Positions 52,132 to 61,260 of a stretch of 64,000 nt of DNA are shown piece after piece. The position numbers and the translations under genes were made by a program. The notes under the pieces were generated by a model. That model searched no databases, was not told the DNA's origin, and saw only the letters and a list, made by a program, of their open reading frames with translations. Where the stretch lies: positions 124,001-188,000 of the forward strand of contig NZ_JAINFJ010000001.1 in assembly GCF_019966595.1 (NCBI RefSeq), written 5' to 3'. Every line of letters begins with the position of its first letter. Within the stretch, counting starts at the first letter, position 1. This DNA comes from Oricola indica (lineage in GTDB: Bacteria; Pseudomonadota; Alphaproteobacteria; Rhizobiales; Rhizobiaceae).

Positions 52132-52459
52132 GAATTCCTCTTGATACACTTCGATGACATGAAGGCAGACCGACGTCTTCGGCAGCGGGCGGGACGAAGT
52201 CCCCGCGTGAATGCGAGCGCCGGAAATGCAGATCAGAGGAATTTGCGGGGTGCCGTTTCCGCGACCTGTAGCGCCAAGCTGACGAAACGACATCATGTCG
52301 ATACATCCCGAAGGATGCCGTGGCGTAAATTGCCCGCCCCACTACGCCGCAGAAACGATAAAATTATCTTAATCGGGATATCCGCAATATCGCCGCCCCA
52401 CCGGGCCAAACCCGGCGGTTTTCAAGGCGACCTGCGACGTAACGTACGCGACGGCATGC
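52132..52459. other. Gene-free gap between chemoreceptor and purU
   Basis: 328 bp with no recognisable gene. It contains a GATAA-AA-TTATC dyad at 52357-52368, possibly in the chemoreceptor promoter, and an 8-bp imperfect hairpin at 52398-52418 (CCGGG/CCCGG core) 42 bp after the purU stop without a U-tract on the purU strand. Confidence 0.45.
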
Positions 52460-53317
52460 CTACTTGGCGAATACCACCGTCTTGTGCCCATTCAGCATCA
52501 CCCGCCGCTCCAGATGCAGCTTGACGGCACGGGCGAGCACGCGGCTTTCGATGTCACGCCCGGTCGCGACGAAATCGTCGGGTGTCATGGCATGAGTGAC
52601 ACGTTCGGTTTCCTGCTCGATGATCGGTCCCTCGTCGAGATCCGGTGTCACGTAGTGAGCGGTCGCGCCGATCAGCTTCACGCCGCGCTCATGTGCCTGA
52701 TGATAGGGCCGCGCGCCCTTGAAGCTCGGCAGGAAGGAATGGTGGATGTTGATCGCCGATCCGAAAAGTCGGTTGGACGTCTCGTTCGACAGGATCTGCA
52801 TGTAGCGCGCCAGAACGACCAGTTCGGCGCCGGTTTCCTTGACCAGTGCGAGCAACTTGCTTTCCTGCTCGGCCTTGTTTTCCTTCGTCACCTTCCAGCA
52901 GTGATAGGGAATGCCCTCGATCTCGGCGGTCTGCCGCGAATCCTCGTGGTTCGACACAATGGCGACGACCTCGGCCGGAAGCCAGCCGACACGGATCTGG
53001 TAGAGAATATGCAGCATTGCATGGTCGGATTTGGAGACCATGACGATGACCTTCGGACGCTCGGCCAGATCCGAGACCGAAACCTTCATGTCGAAGCGTT
53101 GCGAGGTCGGCCGCAAGGCGCGCTCTATCGCCGCAAGATCGACTCCTTCCGGCGCCATGAGGGCGATGCGCAGGAAAAACCGGTTTGTGGTCCGGTCCCA
53201 GAACTGGTTCGATTCGGCGATGTTCGCGCCAGCCGCCGCGAGTTCGGTGGTCACCGCCGCGACGATGCCCGGCCGATCTTCACAGGTCAGCGTGACGACG
53301 AAATGGTGCGCAGACAT
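52460..53317 (-). CDS. purU: Formyltetrahydrofolate deformylase
   Basis: 285 residues. N-terminal ACT domain (VVTLTCEDRPGIVAAVTTEL, about 5-80), then the formyltransferase-fold catalytic domain with INIHHSFLPSFKGARPYHQA (Asn and His of the active site) and VTPDLDEGPIIEQ (Asp). It releases formate from 10-formyl-THF to regenerate free THF. In rhizobia purU often accompanies betaine/sarcosine demethylation genes; here it is 3.6 kb from the bet operon. Confidence 0.95.
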   Translation of the reverse strand: MSAHHFVVTLTCEDRPGIVAAVTTELAAAGANIAESNQFWDRTTNRFFLRIALMAPEGVDLAAIERALRPTSQRFDMKVSVSDLAERPKVIVMVSKSDHAMLHILYQIRVGWLPAEVVAIVSNHEDSRQTAEIEGIPYHCWKVTKENKAEQESKLLALVKETGAELVVLARYMQILSNETSNRLFGSAINIHHSFLPSFKGARPYHQAHERGVKLIGATAHYVTPDLDEGPIIEQETERVTHAMTPDDFVATGRDIESRVLARAVKLHLERRVMLNGHKTVVFAK

Positions 53318-53736
53318 GGCTTCTCACTTTCCGGCTTGCTTGAACTGGCAGCATGCGAAGCGGATTGCTCGCGTGCGAGGCCGATGATCGGATGACGGCA
53401 TTTCCATACGCGTTTCGCGCTCGGATTCGCAAGCGAACCCATTCAACTTTCTTATAATATGAGATGGCCGTCGAGTTTCTGACGTAAAATTACCCGTCTT
53501 TTTTACAATTTTTTCCCAAGTTTTTGCAATGTGAATTGCGCTAGAACCCGTAGACCGCGGCTTTTGAGGAATCCGACGGCAAACGGTTGGTGACATCCGG
53601 CCGGAAAAAGGCTTGAAATAGGCTGACGGGATCGACTGGGAGGTGTTTTCCAAATCCGAATTGAGATTCGGCAGCGCCATGCTCGCCGCGCCTGCAATCG
53701 ATCACCGACTAGAACACCCATAAGAGGAGGATACAC
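53318..53736. other. Divergent intergenic region purU / dctP
   Basis: 419 bp without a protein gene. It is AT-richer than the genes, with several T-runs at 53500-53530 and a TATAATA (53451-53457), and should contain the purU promoter on the minus strand and the TRAP operon promoter on the plus strand. AGAGGAGG immediately before the dctP ATG is a strong SD. No known riboswitch recognised. Confidence 0.5.
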
Positions 53737-54777
53737 ATGAAAACTCTGAAACTGGCGGGTGCTGCCGTACTCGGCGCCGCTATCGCACTTGCGGGCACGT
53801 CCCTGGCATCCGCCTAGGAATTCACCTTCAAGCTTCACCAAATGCTCCCGGCCACGGCGCCGGCACAGACCCGCATGCTCGAGCCCTGGGTAAAGCAGGT
53901 CGAGGAAAACTCCGGCGGTCGCGTGAAGATCGAGATCTACCCGGCGATGACCCTCGGCGGCACCCCGCCCGAACTGGTACAGCAGGCGCGTGACGGCGTG
54001 GTCGATCTCATCTGGACCGTTAACGGCTACACGCCGGGCCAGTTCCCGCGTACCGAGGTCTTCGAACTGCCGGGCGTATTTCTGAACGACATCAAGGCAG
54101 CCAACCTCGCCATGTACGACATGTTCGAGGACAGCCTGAAGGACGACTACAAGGGCCTCGAGGTTATGTGGCTCCACGTCCATGCTGGCCAGGCGATCAT
54201 GTCGGTCGACAAGGAGATCCGTTCTCCCGCGGACACCGAGGGTCTCAAGATCCGTATCCCGAACCGCACCGGCGCGTGGGTGATCGAGGCGCTTGGCGCA
54301 TCGGCGCTTGCGATGCCTGTTCCGGAAGTGCCCAGCGCGCTTTCCAAGAAGGTCGTCGACGCGACACTGCTTCCCTGGGAAATCATCCCGGTGATCAAGG
54401 CTCAGGAGCAGATCGACTACTTCATCGAAGGCCATGACGAGACGCGTTTCGGTACCACCACTTTCCAAGTGTCCATGAACCAGGCACGCTGGAACAGCCT
54501 GCCGGACGACATCAAGAAAGCGTTCCGCGACGCATCGGGCCGCGACTGGTGGGGTAAGGTCGCCGAGGCATGGCGCGCCGGCGACGACTTCGGCATCAAG
54601 ATGGCTACGGATGCGGGCAAGACCCACATCATGCTAACCGAAGAGGAAACGCAGGTGTTTCTCGACACGCTCGTTCCGGTGCAGGAACGCTGGATCGAGG
54701 AAGTCAACGGCAAGGGCATCGACGGCGCCGGTCTCGTGGCCAAGGCCAAGGAACTGATCGCCAAGAACGCCGAATAG
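53737..54777 (+). pseudogene. dctP: TRAP transporter substrate-binding protein (DctP family) interrupted by an in-frame amber codon
   Basis: ATG 53737 with SD AGAGGAGG encodes a complete signal peptide (MKTLKLAGAAVLGAAIALAG, then TSLASA), then TAG at 53815-53817 replaces codon 27. The frame then continues without any further defect for 319 residues: EFTFKLHQMLPATAP, RTEVFELPGVFL, LKIRIPNRTGAWVIEALGAS (the conserved R-I-P ligand region), VSMNQARWNSLPDDIKKAF. CAG (Gln) to TAG is a single transition and gives the common ASA-Q-E cleavage site. An internal ATG (53842) would make a leaderless cytoplasmic protein. So this is a fresh nonsense mutation, a sequencing error, or a read-through site. dctQ and dctM downstream are intact. 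Confidence 0.85.
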
Positions 54778-54784
54778 GAACGAT

Positions 54785-55294
54785 ATGGCATCCAATGTCG
54801 AATCCGGGACGAGGCTTCACAGCCTCGTCCTTCGCTTGTCCACCGGCTGGGCGATCCTCGGAGGATTTGTTCTGCTGGCCGTCGTTGTTTTCAACGTCGC
54901 ATCCGTGGTCGCCGCTGCGGTCATGAACAAGTCGCTGCCGGGCGACTTCGAAATCACGGAACTCGGCGTTGCCATCGCCGCATTCGCTTTCCTTCCCTAC
55001 TGCCAGATCGCCGGGCTCAACGTCACCGCCGACATTTTCACGGCCGCTGCGTCGCGCTTCTGGCTTGCGGTCTTCTCGCTGCTCGGCGCACTGGTGGCCC
55101 TGGGTTTCGGTGGGCTGCTGCTCTGGCGCATGTATTACGGCATGCTCGACCAGCGCACATACGAGACCTCGACGGCAATATTGCAGATACCGCTGTGGTG
55201 GGCATACGGCGCATGCCTGCTCTCGCTTGCCCTGCTGGTTCTCGCCAGCTTCGCATCGGTGGTCAATTCCCTGAACGCCATGGTCAAGGACTAG
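54785..55294 (+). CDS. dctQ: TRAP transporter small permease (DctQ family)
   Basis: 169 residues with four transmembrane helices. GDFEITELGVAIAAFAFLPYCQIAG is the DctQ signature around helix 2, followed by NVTADIFTAAASRFWLAVFS. It starts 7 bp after the dctP stop. It joins DctM to form the Na+-driven permease. Confidence 0.9.
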   Translation: MASNVESGTRLHSLVLRLSTGWAILGGFVLLAVVVFNVASVVAAAVMNKSLPGDFEITELGVAIAAFAFLPYCQIAGLNVTADIFTAAASRFWLAVFSLLGALVALGFGGLLLWRMYYGMLDQRTYETSTAILQIPLWWAYGACLLSLALLVLASFASVVNSLNAMVKD

Positions 55295-55298
55295 CACG

Positions 55299-56654
55299 AT
55301 GGACCCCATCACTCTCGGCGTCACGGGCCTCATCGTTCTCATCGCACTGATTGCGATCCGAATTCCGATCGCCTACGCCATGATCCTTGTCGGCGGCGTC
55401 GGGGTCATGCTCATCAACGGCCCGCTGCTCGTCCTGAGCCAGTTGAAGACGCTCGGCTGGGGCGTGTTCTCCAATTACGGGCTCTCGGTCGTCCCCATGT
55501 TCGTACTGATGGGTGCGCTAGCCTCACGCGCCGGTCTCAGCCAGGCGCTGTTTCGCGGCGCCAATGCATGGCTCGGATGGATGCGCGGCGGCACGGCAAT
55601 GGCCGCCATTGCAGGCTGCGCGGGCTTTGGCGCGGTCTGCGGCTCGTCACTGGCCACCGCGTCCACGATGGGCAAGGTCGCCCTGCCCGAGTTGCGGCGC
55701 TTCAACTATTCCGGCGCCTTGGCAACCGGATCGCTGGCCGCCGGCGGCGTGCTCGGCATCCTGATCCCGCCTTCGGTGGTGTTGATCATCTATGCGCTGA
55801 TCGTCGAAGCGAACATCGTGACCATGTTCGCTGCGGCAATGCTGCCCGGCCTGCTCGCGGTCGTCCTGTTCATCCTGACGATTGCGATCTACGTCGCCAT
55901 CAAGCCGGACGCCGGACCACGTCACACTGGCGTCAATGTCGGCGAGTTCAGGGACGCCACAATCGGACTGATCCCGGTCATGATCATCTTCGGTCTTGTC
56001 CTCGGCGGCATCTATGGCGGCTTCTTCAATCCGACGCCAGCCGCGGCGGTGGGCGTGGCGCTGGTCTGGATCTATGGTATCTTCACGCGCACGATCGGCA
56101 TCCGCGAACTCATGGACTCCCTCAAGGAGACGGCCGGCACGACTGGCATGATCTATCTGATCCTGCTCGGCGCGGAACTGATGAAGATTTTCATGAGCCG
56201 CATCGGCCTGCCGCAGGCAACCGCCGAATGGATGGTCAATTCCGGTTTCGAGCCGATGGTCGTGCTCATCCTGTTGCTCCTGGCTTTGATCCTGCTCGGC
56301 TGCCTGATGGACAGCCTTTCGATGATTCTTCTTGTCATCCCTTTCTTCTGGCCGGTGCTGCTGGAGTTGAATGGCGGCATCTATCAGGGCGCGGAAGGCG
56401 CTGGCTTTGGAATGAGCTCCGAGGAGTTGAAGATATGGTTCGGCATCCTCGCACTCATCGTTGTCGAACTGGGGCTTATTACGCCTCCAGTGGGTATGAA
56501 CGTCTTCGTTATCTCCGCCTTGGCAAAAGACACGCCCATGAGTGAAACTTTTAAGGGTGTTATGCCATTCTTCGCCGCGGAAATGATCCGGGTGGCCATT
56601 CTTCTGGCTTTCCCGGCAATAACGCTCTGGTTGCCACGGCTTCTGAGCGGATAA
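55299..56654 (+). CDS. dctM: TRAP transporter large permease (DctM family)
   Basis: 451 residues, about 12 helices. Signature stretches: GVFSNYGLSVVPMFVLMG, GCAGFGAVCGSSLATASTMGKVALPEL, GSLAAGGVLGILIPPSVVLIIYAL and LITPPVGMNVFVISALAKD. It catalyses Na+-coupled uptake with DctPQ. The closing VISALAKDTPMSETFKGVMPFF is typical. Confidence 0.94.
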   Translation: MDPITLGVTGLIVLIALIAIRIPIAYAMILVGGVGVMLINGPLLVLSQLKTLGWGVFSNYGLSVVPMFVLMGALASRAGLSQALFRGANAWLGWMRGGTAMAAIAGCAGFGAVCGSSLATASTMGKVALPELRRFNYSGALATGSLAAGGVLGILIPPSVVLIIYALIVEANIVTMFAAAMLPGLLAVVLFILTIAIYVAIKPDAGPRHTGVNVGEFRDATIGLIPVMIIFGLVLGGIYGGFFNPTPAAAVGVALVWIYGIFTRTIGIRELMDSLKETAGTTGMIYLILLGAELMKIFMSRIGLPQATAEWMVNSGFEPMVVLILLLLALILLGCLMDSLSMILLVIPFFWPVLLELNGGIYQGAEGAGFGMSSEELKIWFGILALIVVELGLITPPVGMNVFVISALAKDTPMSETFKGVMPFFAAEMIRVAILLAFPAITLWLPRLLSG

Positions 56655-56681
56655 CGAAGAAACAGGACCGAGGTTGAACGA

Positions 56682-58394
56682 ATGAAGCACACTGCTTCGG
56701 GTGACATTACGGCTGGCGGTGCGATTTTCACGCGCCTGAAAGCCCTCGGCGTCGACTACGTCTTCGCCAATTCAGGCACGGATTTTCCACCGATCATCGA
56801 GGGGCTGGCCGAGGCCGCCGCCAAGGATATCGACCTGCCGAAGGCGCTCATTATCCCGCACGAGCACGCGGCGCTCGGCATGGCGCATGGCTACTACCTG
56901 ATGAGCGGCAAGGCGCAGGCCGTCATGCTGCACACCAATGTCGGCCTTTCGAACGGCGCGACCGGTGCCATCAACGCCGCCTGCGAACAGATCCCGATGC
57001 TGCTGATGTCCGGCCGCACGCCGGTGACGGAGGCGGACCGTTTCGGTGCACGGACGGTACCGATCGGCTGGGGTCAGGAAATGCGCGACCAGACCGCTCT
57101 GGTGCGCGAGTCCTGCAAGTGGGACTACGAACTGAAGTTCCCCGAGCAGATCGCCGGCCTGCTCGACCGCGCGCACTCCATCGCCAACTCGACGCCGAAG
57201 GGTCCGGTCTATCTGTCGCTGCCGCGCGAGACATTGTGCGAGCCGACACCTCGCGACGGCCTTGAAGGGCCGACGACGATCCAGCCGGTCACAGGCGCCG
57301 CCAATCCCGCCGATATCGCAACCGCCGCAAAGTGGCTTGCCGAAGCGAAGAACCCGCTCGTCATCGCGCAACGCGGCGCGGGCGACCGCAAGAGCTTCAA
57401 GGCCTTCGCGAAATGGGCGGAGGACTGGGGCATTGCCGTCTGTTCATGGTGGGCGACGCATCTCGCGATCGCGACCGACCATCCCTGCCATGTCGGCGCC
57501 GACCCGGGGCCTTGGATGGAGAAGGCGGATGTCGTCGTGGTGCTCAACTGCATCGCCCCCTGGTGGCCCGACAAGCACAAGCTCAACGAGGGTGCAAAAG
57601 TCATCAATATCGGTCCGGATCCCGTTTTCAGCCGTTTCCCGGTCCGCAATTTCCCCTCCGATCTCACGATTGCGGGTGAAACTTCGTTGACTGTTCCGGC
57701 ACTGATCGACGCCATGGAGGAGCTTCGGCGCGACGACAGCGCGATCGCCGCCCGCCGCCAGCATCTTGCGGCGGCTTCGAAGCATAATCGCGAAACGCTC
57801 GCCGAAAAGGCGACATCGGACACGGCACGCGGCATCACCAAGGCCCATGTCAGCCATTGCCTCGGCGAGGCGCTGGACGGCATCAAGTCGAGCGTCTTTT
57901 CCGAACTCGGGACGTCGCTCGGCACACTGAAACGCACCGACCACAATTCGTGGTTCCAGGAGCCGCACTCCGGCGGCCTCGGATGGAGTTTTCCCGCGGC
58001 GCTGGGCGCCCAGCTTGCCGAACCGGACCGCGTCTGCGTCGCCACGATGGGCGACGGTTCCTACATGTTCTCCAACCCCACGGCCTGCCACCAGATCGCC
58101 GAGGCGCTCGAACTGCCCGTGCTGATCATCATCCTCAACAACGAGGAATGGGGCGCCGTGCGTGCTTCGGTCACCGGCATGTATCCGAGCGGCTTTGCCT
58201 CGCGCGCCAATGAAATGCCGCTGACGGCCCTGAAACCCTCGCCCGACTTCACCAACACCGCTGCAGCCAGCCGCGCGTGGGCGCGCAAGGTCACCGACCC
58301 TGCGGAGCTTCCGAAGGTTCTGGAACAGGCGCTGAAGGTCGTGCGTGAAAACCGGCGCACAGCACTACTCGACGTGCGTGTCCTGCCGGACTGA
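56682..58394 (+). CDS. Thiamine-diphosphate-dependent enzyme (2-oxoacid decarboxylase/acetolactate-synthase-like)
   Basis: 570 residues, last gene of the TRAP operon. Activating Glu61 in IPHEHAALGMAHGYY; PYR-domain LHTNVGLSNGATGAINAA, similar to benzoylformate decarboxylase; central domain with PVYLSLPRE and PVFSRFPVRNF; ThDP/Mg motif GDGS at 457-460 leading to LNNEEWGAV. The substrate is unknown. The convergent operon encodes a benzaldehyde/vanillin-dehydrogenase-like enzyme, so a 2-oxo acid to aldehyde to acid route is suggested. The middle-domain FAD-binding residues were not examined. Confidence 0.8.
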   Translation: MKHTASGDITAGGAIFTRLKALGVDYVFANSGTDFPPIIEGLAEAAAKDIDLPKALIIPHEHAALGMAHGYYLMSGKAQAVMLHTNVGLSNGATGAINAACEQIPMLLMSGRTPVTEADRFGARTVPIGWGQEMRDQTALVRESCKWDYELKFPEQIAGLLDRAHSIANSTPKGPVYLSLPRETLCEPTPRDGLEGPTTIQPVTGAANPADIATAAKWLAEAKNPLVIAQRGAGDRKSFKAFAKWAEDWGIAVCSWWATHLAIATDHPCHVGADPGPWMEKADVVVVLNCIAPWWPDKHKLNEGAKVINIGPDPVFSRFPVRNFPSDLTIAGETSLTVPALIDAMEELRRDDSAIAARRQHLAAASKHNRETLAEKATSDTARGITKAHVSHCLGEALDGIKSSVFSELGTSLGTLKRTDHNSWFQEPHSGGLGWSFPAALGAQLAEPDRVCVATMGDGSYMFSNPTACHQIAEALELPVLIIILNNEEWGAVRASVTGMYPSGFASRANEMPLTALKPSPDFTNTAAASRAWARKVTDPAELPKVLEQALKVVRENRRTALLDVRVLPD

Positions 58395-58409
58395 AACAGC
58401 CAAATAAAA

Positions 58410-58433
58410 AACGCCGGGTCGAAACCCGGCGTT
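58410..58433. terminator. Bidirectional intrinsic terminator between convergent operons
   Basis: Perfect 10-bp stem AACGCCGGGT/ACCCGGCGTT with a CGAA loop, preceded by AAATAAAAA and followed by CTTCAATT. On the minus strand the A-run reads as TTTTTATTT, a good U-tract for the aldehyde dehydrogenase; the plus-strand tail is weaker. It separates two operons that run into each other. Confidence 0.85.
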
Positions 58434-58454
58434 CTTCAATTCGATCCAGCAGCC

Positions 58455-59912
58455 TTAGAAGACCGGCGGGAACGGCCGTCCGCCGCGATCGAGCGTGATC
58501 CAGCGCGTTTCGGTGAATGTCTCCATCGACCACCTGCCGCCATGCTTACCCGAACCGGATGCCTTGAAGCCACCGAACGGGACATGCGGCTCGTCGTTCA
58601 CGGGCGAGCAGTTGACGTGGCAGTTGCCCGTATCGAGACCGTTGACGATCGCAAGCGCCCTTCCCTCGTCCTCGGACATCACGCCGGCCGTCAGGCCGTA
58701 TTCGCTGTCATTGGCGAGCCGCACCGCTTCCTCGTCGCTCGAGACCTTGAAGATCGAGCAGACCGGACCGAATGTTTCTTCCTGGTACATCAGCATGTCC
58801 GGCGTCACATTGGCGAACACCGTCGGGCTGATGAAGCGCCCGTCGATATCGCCACCGGCGAGCACGGTCGCACCCTTGGCCTTGGCGTCGTCGAAATGGC
58901 GCTTGATCCTTTCGGCGGCGCGGTCGTTGATAACCGGGCCGAGGATGTTTTCCTTCTGCGTCGTTTCGCCGACCGTCAGTTTCTTCACGCGCGGAATGAA
59001 CTTCTCGATGAAGTCGTCATAGACATCCTCGTGAACGATCAGGCGTTCGATCGACATGCAGATCTGCCCCTGGTGCATGAACGAACCGAAATTCGCCGCC
59101 TGTACCGCGCGCTCCATGTCCGCATCGTCGCACACGATCATCGAGTTCTTGCCGCCGAGCTCCACGCAGCACTTCTTCAGATGTGCGCCGGCCTTGGCCG
59201 AAACCAGCCGACCGACAGCCGTCGATCCGGTGAACGATATGCCCTTCACCAGCGGGTTCTCGATCAGTTCGTCTCCGACCGCGGCGACGCTTTCGCGCGA
59301 ACAAGTGACGACATTGAGCACGCCCTTCGGCAGGCCGGCTTCCTCGAAAATCTCGGCCCAGAGCAGGCCGCCGATATAGGGCGTGTCCTCTGACGGCTTG
59401 AGCACGATCGTGTTACCGGCGACCAGCGGGAACAGCATGCCGCGACCGGTCAGGATAAGCGGGAAGTTCCAGGGGCTGATCACGGATACGACACCCATCG
59501 GACGCCGGACAGCCATGGACAGCTTTCCGTATTCCGACGGCATGACATCGCCGATCGAGCCGTAATTGGCAGCTGCGGCAGCCGGGAAGAGTTCGGCCGT
59601 GTAGCCGGTCTCGAACATCGCCTTGCCGAACCAGCCACCGCCCTCGGCCATCACCGCCTCGGCGATTTCCTGGCGGCGTTTCTCGAAGATCTCGCCGGCT
59701 TTGATCAGGAGATGCGAACGCTGGTTGAACGGCATGGCCGCCCACTCGGGAAACGCCTCATGCGCCGCCTCGATCGCTTTCCTCGTGTCCTCGACCGAAG
59801 CATCCGGGACATTCGCCCAGATCGATCCATCCGAAGGGTTGTAGTCAGGGAAGGTCTCCGACTTGGTCGTCCAGCCGCCTCCGATATACATTCCATCCAT
59901 TACGCGAGCCAT
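58455..59912 (-). CDS. NAD(P)-dependent aldehyde dehydrogenase, benzaldehyde/vanillin dehydrogenase-like
   Basis: 485 residues from ATG 59912 (SD GGAGA within an upstream ATG-initiated frame that is poorly spaced). Glu251 in CVELGGKNSMIV and Cys285 in FMHQGQICMSIERLIVH are the catalytic pair; SPWNFPLILTGRGMLFPLVAGN is the cofactor strand. The end GSGKHGGRWSMETFTETRWITL is typical of the benzaldehyde, vanillin and salicylaldehyde dehydrogenase branch. It follows livF2 by 31 bp and is the last gene of Liv operon 2. Substrate not provable. Confidence 0.85.
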   Translation of the reverse strand: MARVMDGMYIGGGWTTKSETFPDYNPSDGSIWANVPDASVEDTRKAIEAAHEAFPEWAAMPFNQRSHLLIKAGEIFEKRRQEIAEAVMAEGGGWFGKAMFETGYTAELFPAAAAANYGSIGDVMPSEYGKLSMAVRRPMGVVSVISPWNFPLILTGRGMLFPLVAGNTIVLKPSEDTPYIGGLLWAEIFEEAGLPKGVLNVVTCSRESVAAVGDELIENPLVKGISFTGSTAVGRLVSAKAGAHLKKCCVELGGKNSMIVCDDADMERAVQAANFGSFMHQGQICMSIERLIVHEDVYDDFIEKFIPRVKKLTVGETTQKENILGPVINDRAAERIKRHFDDAKAKGATVLAGGDIDGRFISPTVFANVTPDMLMYQEETFGPVCSIFKVSSDEEAVRLANDSEYGLTAGVMSEDEGRALAIVNGLDTGNCHVNCSPVNDEPHVPFGGFKASGSGKHGGRWSMETFTETRWITLDRGGRPFPPVF

Positions 59913-59943
59913 CTCGTTCTCCATTCCTGGTTTCGTCGAATAA

Positions 59944-61260
59944 TTATCGCATCGCCTTTTCGGCGAGTTTCTCGGCCTTTCGGGCCAATTTTGCAGCTTT
60001 CTTTGCAAGCTTCTTTCGCTTGCCCTTCAGCTTGATCTTCCTGCCGTCGCCGTTGATATCCGGTGATATCGGATTGGCGTCCCGGACGGCGCTCACGTGG
60101 TTCTTCTGGATCGCCTCCGCGCGCCTCACGAAGTCGGCAACCGGAAGGTCGGGCGCGACCGGAGCGGAAACATGAACAGCGCCAGAAGGCGCGGATGGCC
60201 TCGGAGCAGACTGCTTCGAAACCGGGACGGACTGGATCACTACGCGATTGGCTTCGACATACGCACGCTGGCGGCGCACTGCCTTGTCGGCGAAATCCGC
60301 CGCCCGCCTGCTGAGTTCACTGGCCTGGCTGGACATGATGATCGGTTTTCCCCCCGTCTCCAATTGTTGTGCGGCCGGATGACCATGCCCGTTGGCGTGG
60401 CCTTTCGAGCGCTCGCGAAGCGTCACGACATGATTGCGCTGTATGCGTGTCGCGCGCTCCACCAATGTCGCAACGGAGTCGTCCTCTGCGTCATTGAGCA
60501 AACCGATATCGGCGATGTCGTAGCGCGCTGGCGGCATTGTGGGTGCGGATGCCGCACCTCCGAGATACGCCGCCTGAACCGCCGGATCGCGGATCAGTTC
60601 GGCGCCCGTACCCTCGCCCGTGATGTGCCCGTTCTCGATCAGGTATCCACGGTCCGCGATAGCGAGGCTCTGCTTGGCGTTCTGTTCGACCAGAAGGATC
60701 CCGACGCCGGTTTCGCGCACCGCCTTCAGAGACTTGAACAGATCCTTGGTCAGCAAAGGCGACAGGCCGAGCGACGGCTCGTCCAGCATGAGGATAGACG
60801 GATTGGACATCAGCGCGCGGCCGATGGCGACCATCTGCTGCTCGCCGCCGCTCATGGTCCGTGCGATCTGGGAACGGCGTTCGCCAAGGCGCGGAAACAG
60901 TCGCAGGATCTCCTCGCGGCGTTTCGCCTCGTGCTTGCGCGCCTGCGGGCCGTATGCGCCGAGTTGCAGGTTCTCGGCCACTGTCATCTCGCCGAAGATG
61001 CCCCGGCCTTCCGGCACCAGGGCCAGCCCCGCCTCCACGATCCTGTGCGGCTTGGCATTGGTGATCTCTTCGCCATCGACGAGAATTTGCGTACCGCCGC
61101 TCGCGGTCACCAGGCCACCGATGGCTTTCAGAAGCGAACTCTTGCCCGCGCCGTTTGCGCCGAGGATCACACAGATTTCACCCTTCGCGACGCGGATGGA
61201 CACGTTTTCGAGTGCCCGGTGCGCGCCGTAGGAGACGGACAGTCCTCGGACTTCAAGCAT
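59944..61260 (-). CDS. LivF-like ABC ATPase fused to a ~200-residue repeat-bearing C-terminal extension
   Basis: 438 residues; LivF proteins are normally about 235. Residues 1-235 are a complete LivF: Walker A GANGAGKSS (34-42), signature TMSGGEQQMVAIGRAL (135-150), Walker B LMLDEPSLGLSP, ending AYLGG. Residues 236-438 are unlike any ABC module I know: low-complexity linkers plus an 18-residue repeat, LVERATRIQRNHVVTLRE (266-283) and FVRRAEAIQKNHVSAVRD (377-394), 9 of 18 identical; a third RRAADFADKAVRRQR-like segment at 318-332; and a tail from about 404 of K/A repeats (KKLAKKAAKLARKAEK). The extension ends exactly at the stop with no frameshift visible. The livF of operon 1 stops at AYLGV without it. 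Confidence 0.85.
   Translation of the reverse strand: MLEVRGLSVSYGAHRALENVSIRVAKGEICVILGANGAGKSSLLKAIGGLVTASGGTQILVDGEEITNAKPHRIVEAGLALVPEGRGIFGEMTVAENLQLGAYGPQARKHEAKRREEILRLFPRLGERRSQIARTMSGGEQQMVAIGRALMSNPSILMLDEPSLGLSPLLTKDLFKSLKAVRETGVGILLVEQNAKQSLAIADRGYLIENGHITGEGTGAELIRDPAVQAAYLGGAASAPTMPPARYDIADIGLLNDAEDDSVATLVERATRIQRNHVVTLRERSKGHANGHGHPAAQQLETGGKPIIMSSQASELSRRAADFADKAVRRQRAYVEANRVVIQSVPVSKQSAPRPSAPSGAVHVSAPVAPDLPVADFVRRAEAIQKNHVSAVRDANPISPDINGDGRKIKLKGKRKKLAKKAAKLARKAEKLAEKAMR

Noticed and set aside
53318-53736. Possible glycine or SAM riboswitch upstream of purU
   Set aside because: I could not find the conserved core of any riboswitch class known to precede purU; only ordinary promoter-like AT-rich sequence is visible.
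53818-53835. EcoRI-like GAATTC and HindIII-like AAGCTT sites right after the dctP amber codon, suggesting a cloning junction
   Set aside because: Both sites fall inside conserved DctP codons (EFTFKL), so they are explained by coding sequence and not by a vector.
53842-54777. Internal ATG start for a shorter DctP protein
   Set aside because: It lacks a signal peptide and has no SD, whereas the upstream ATG has a strong SD and a full signal peptide; the amber codon is the better explanation.
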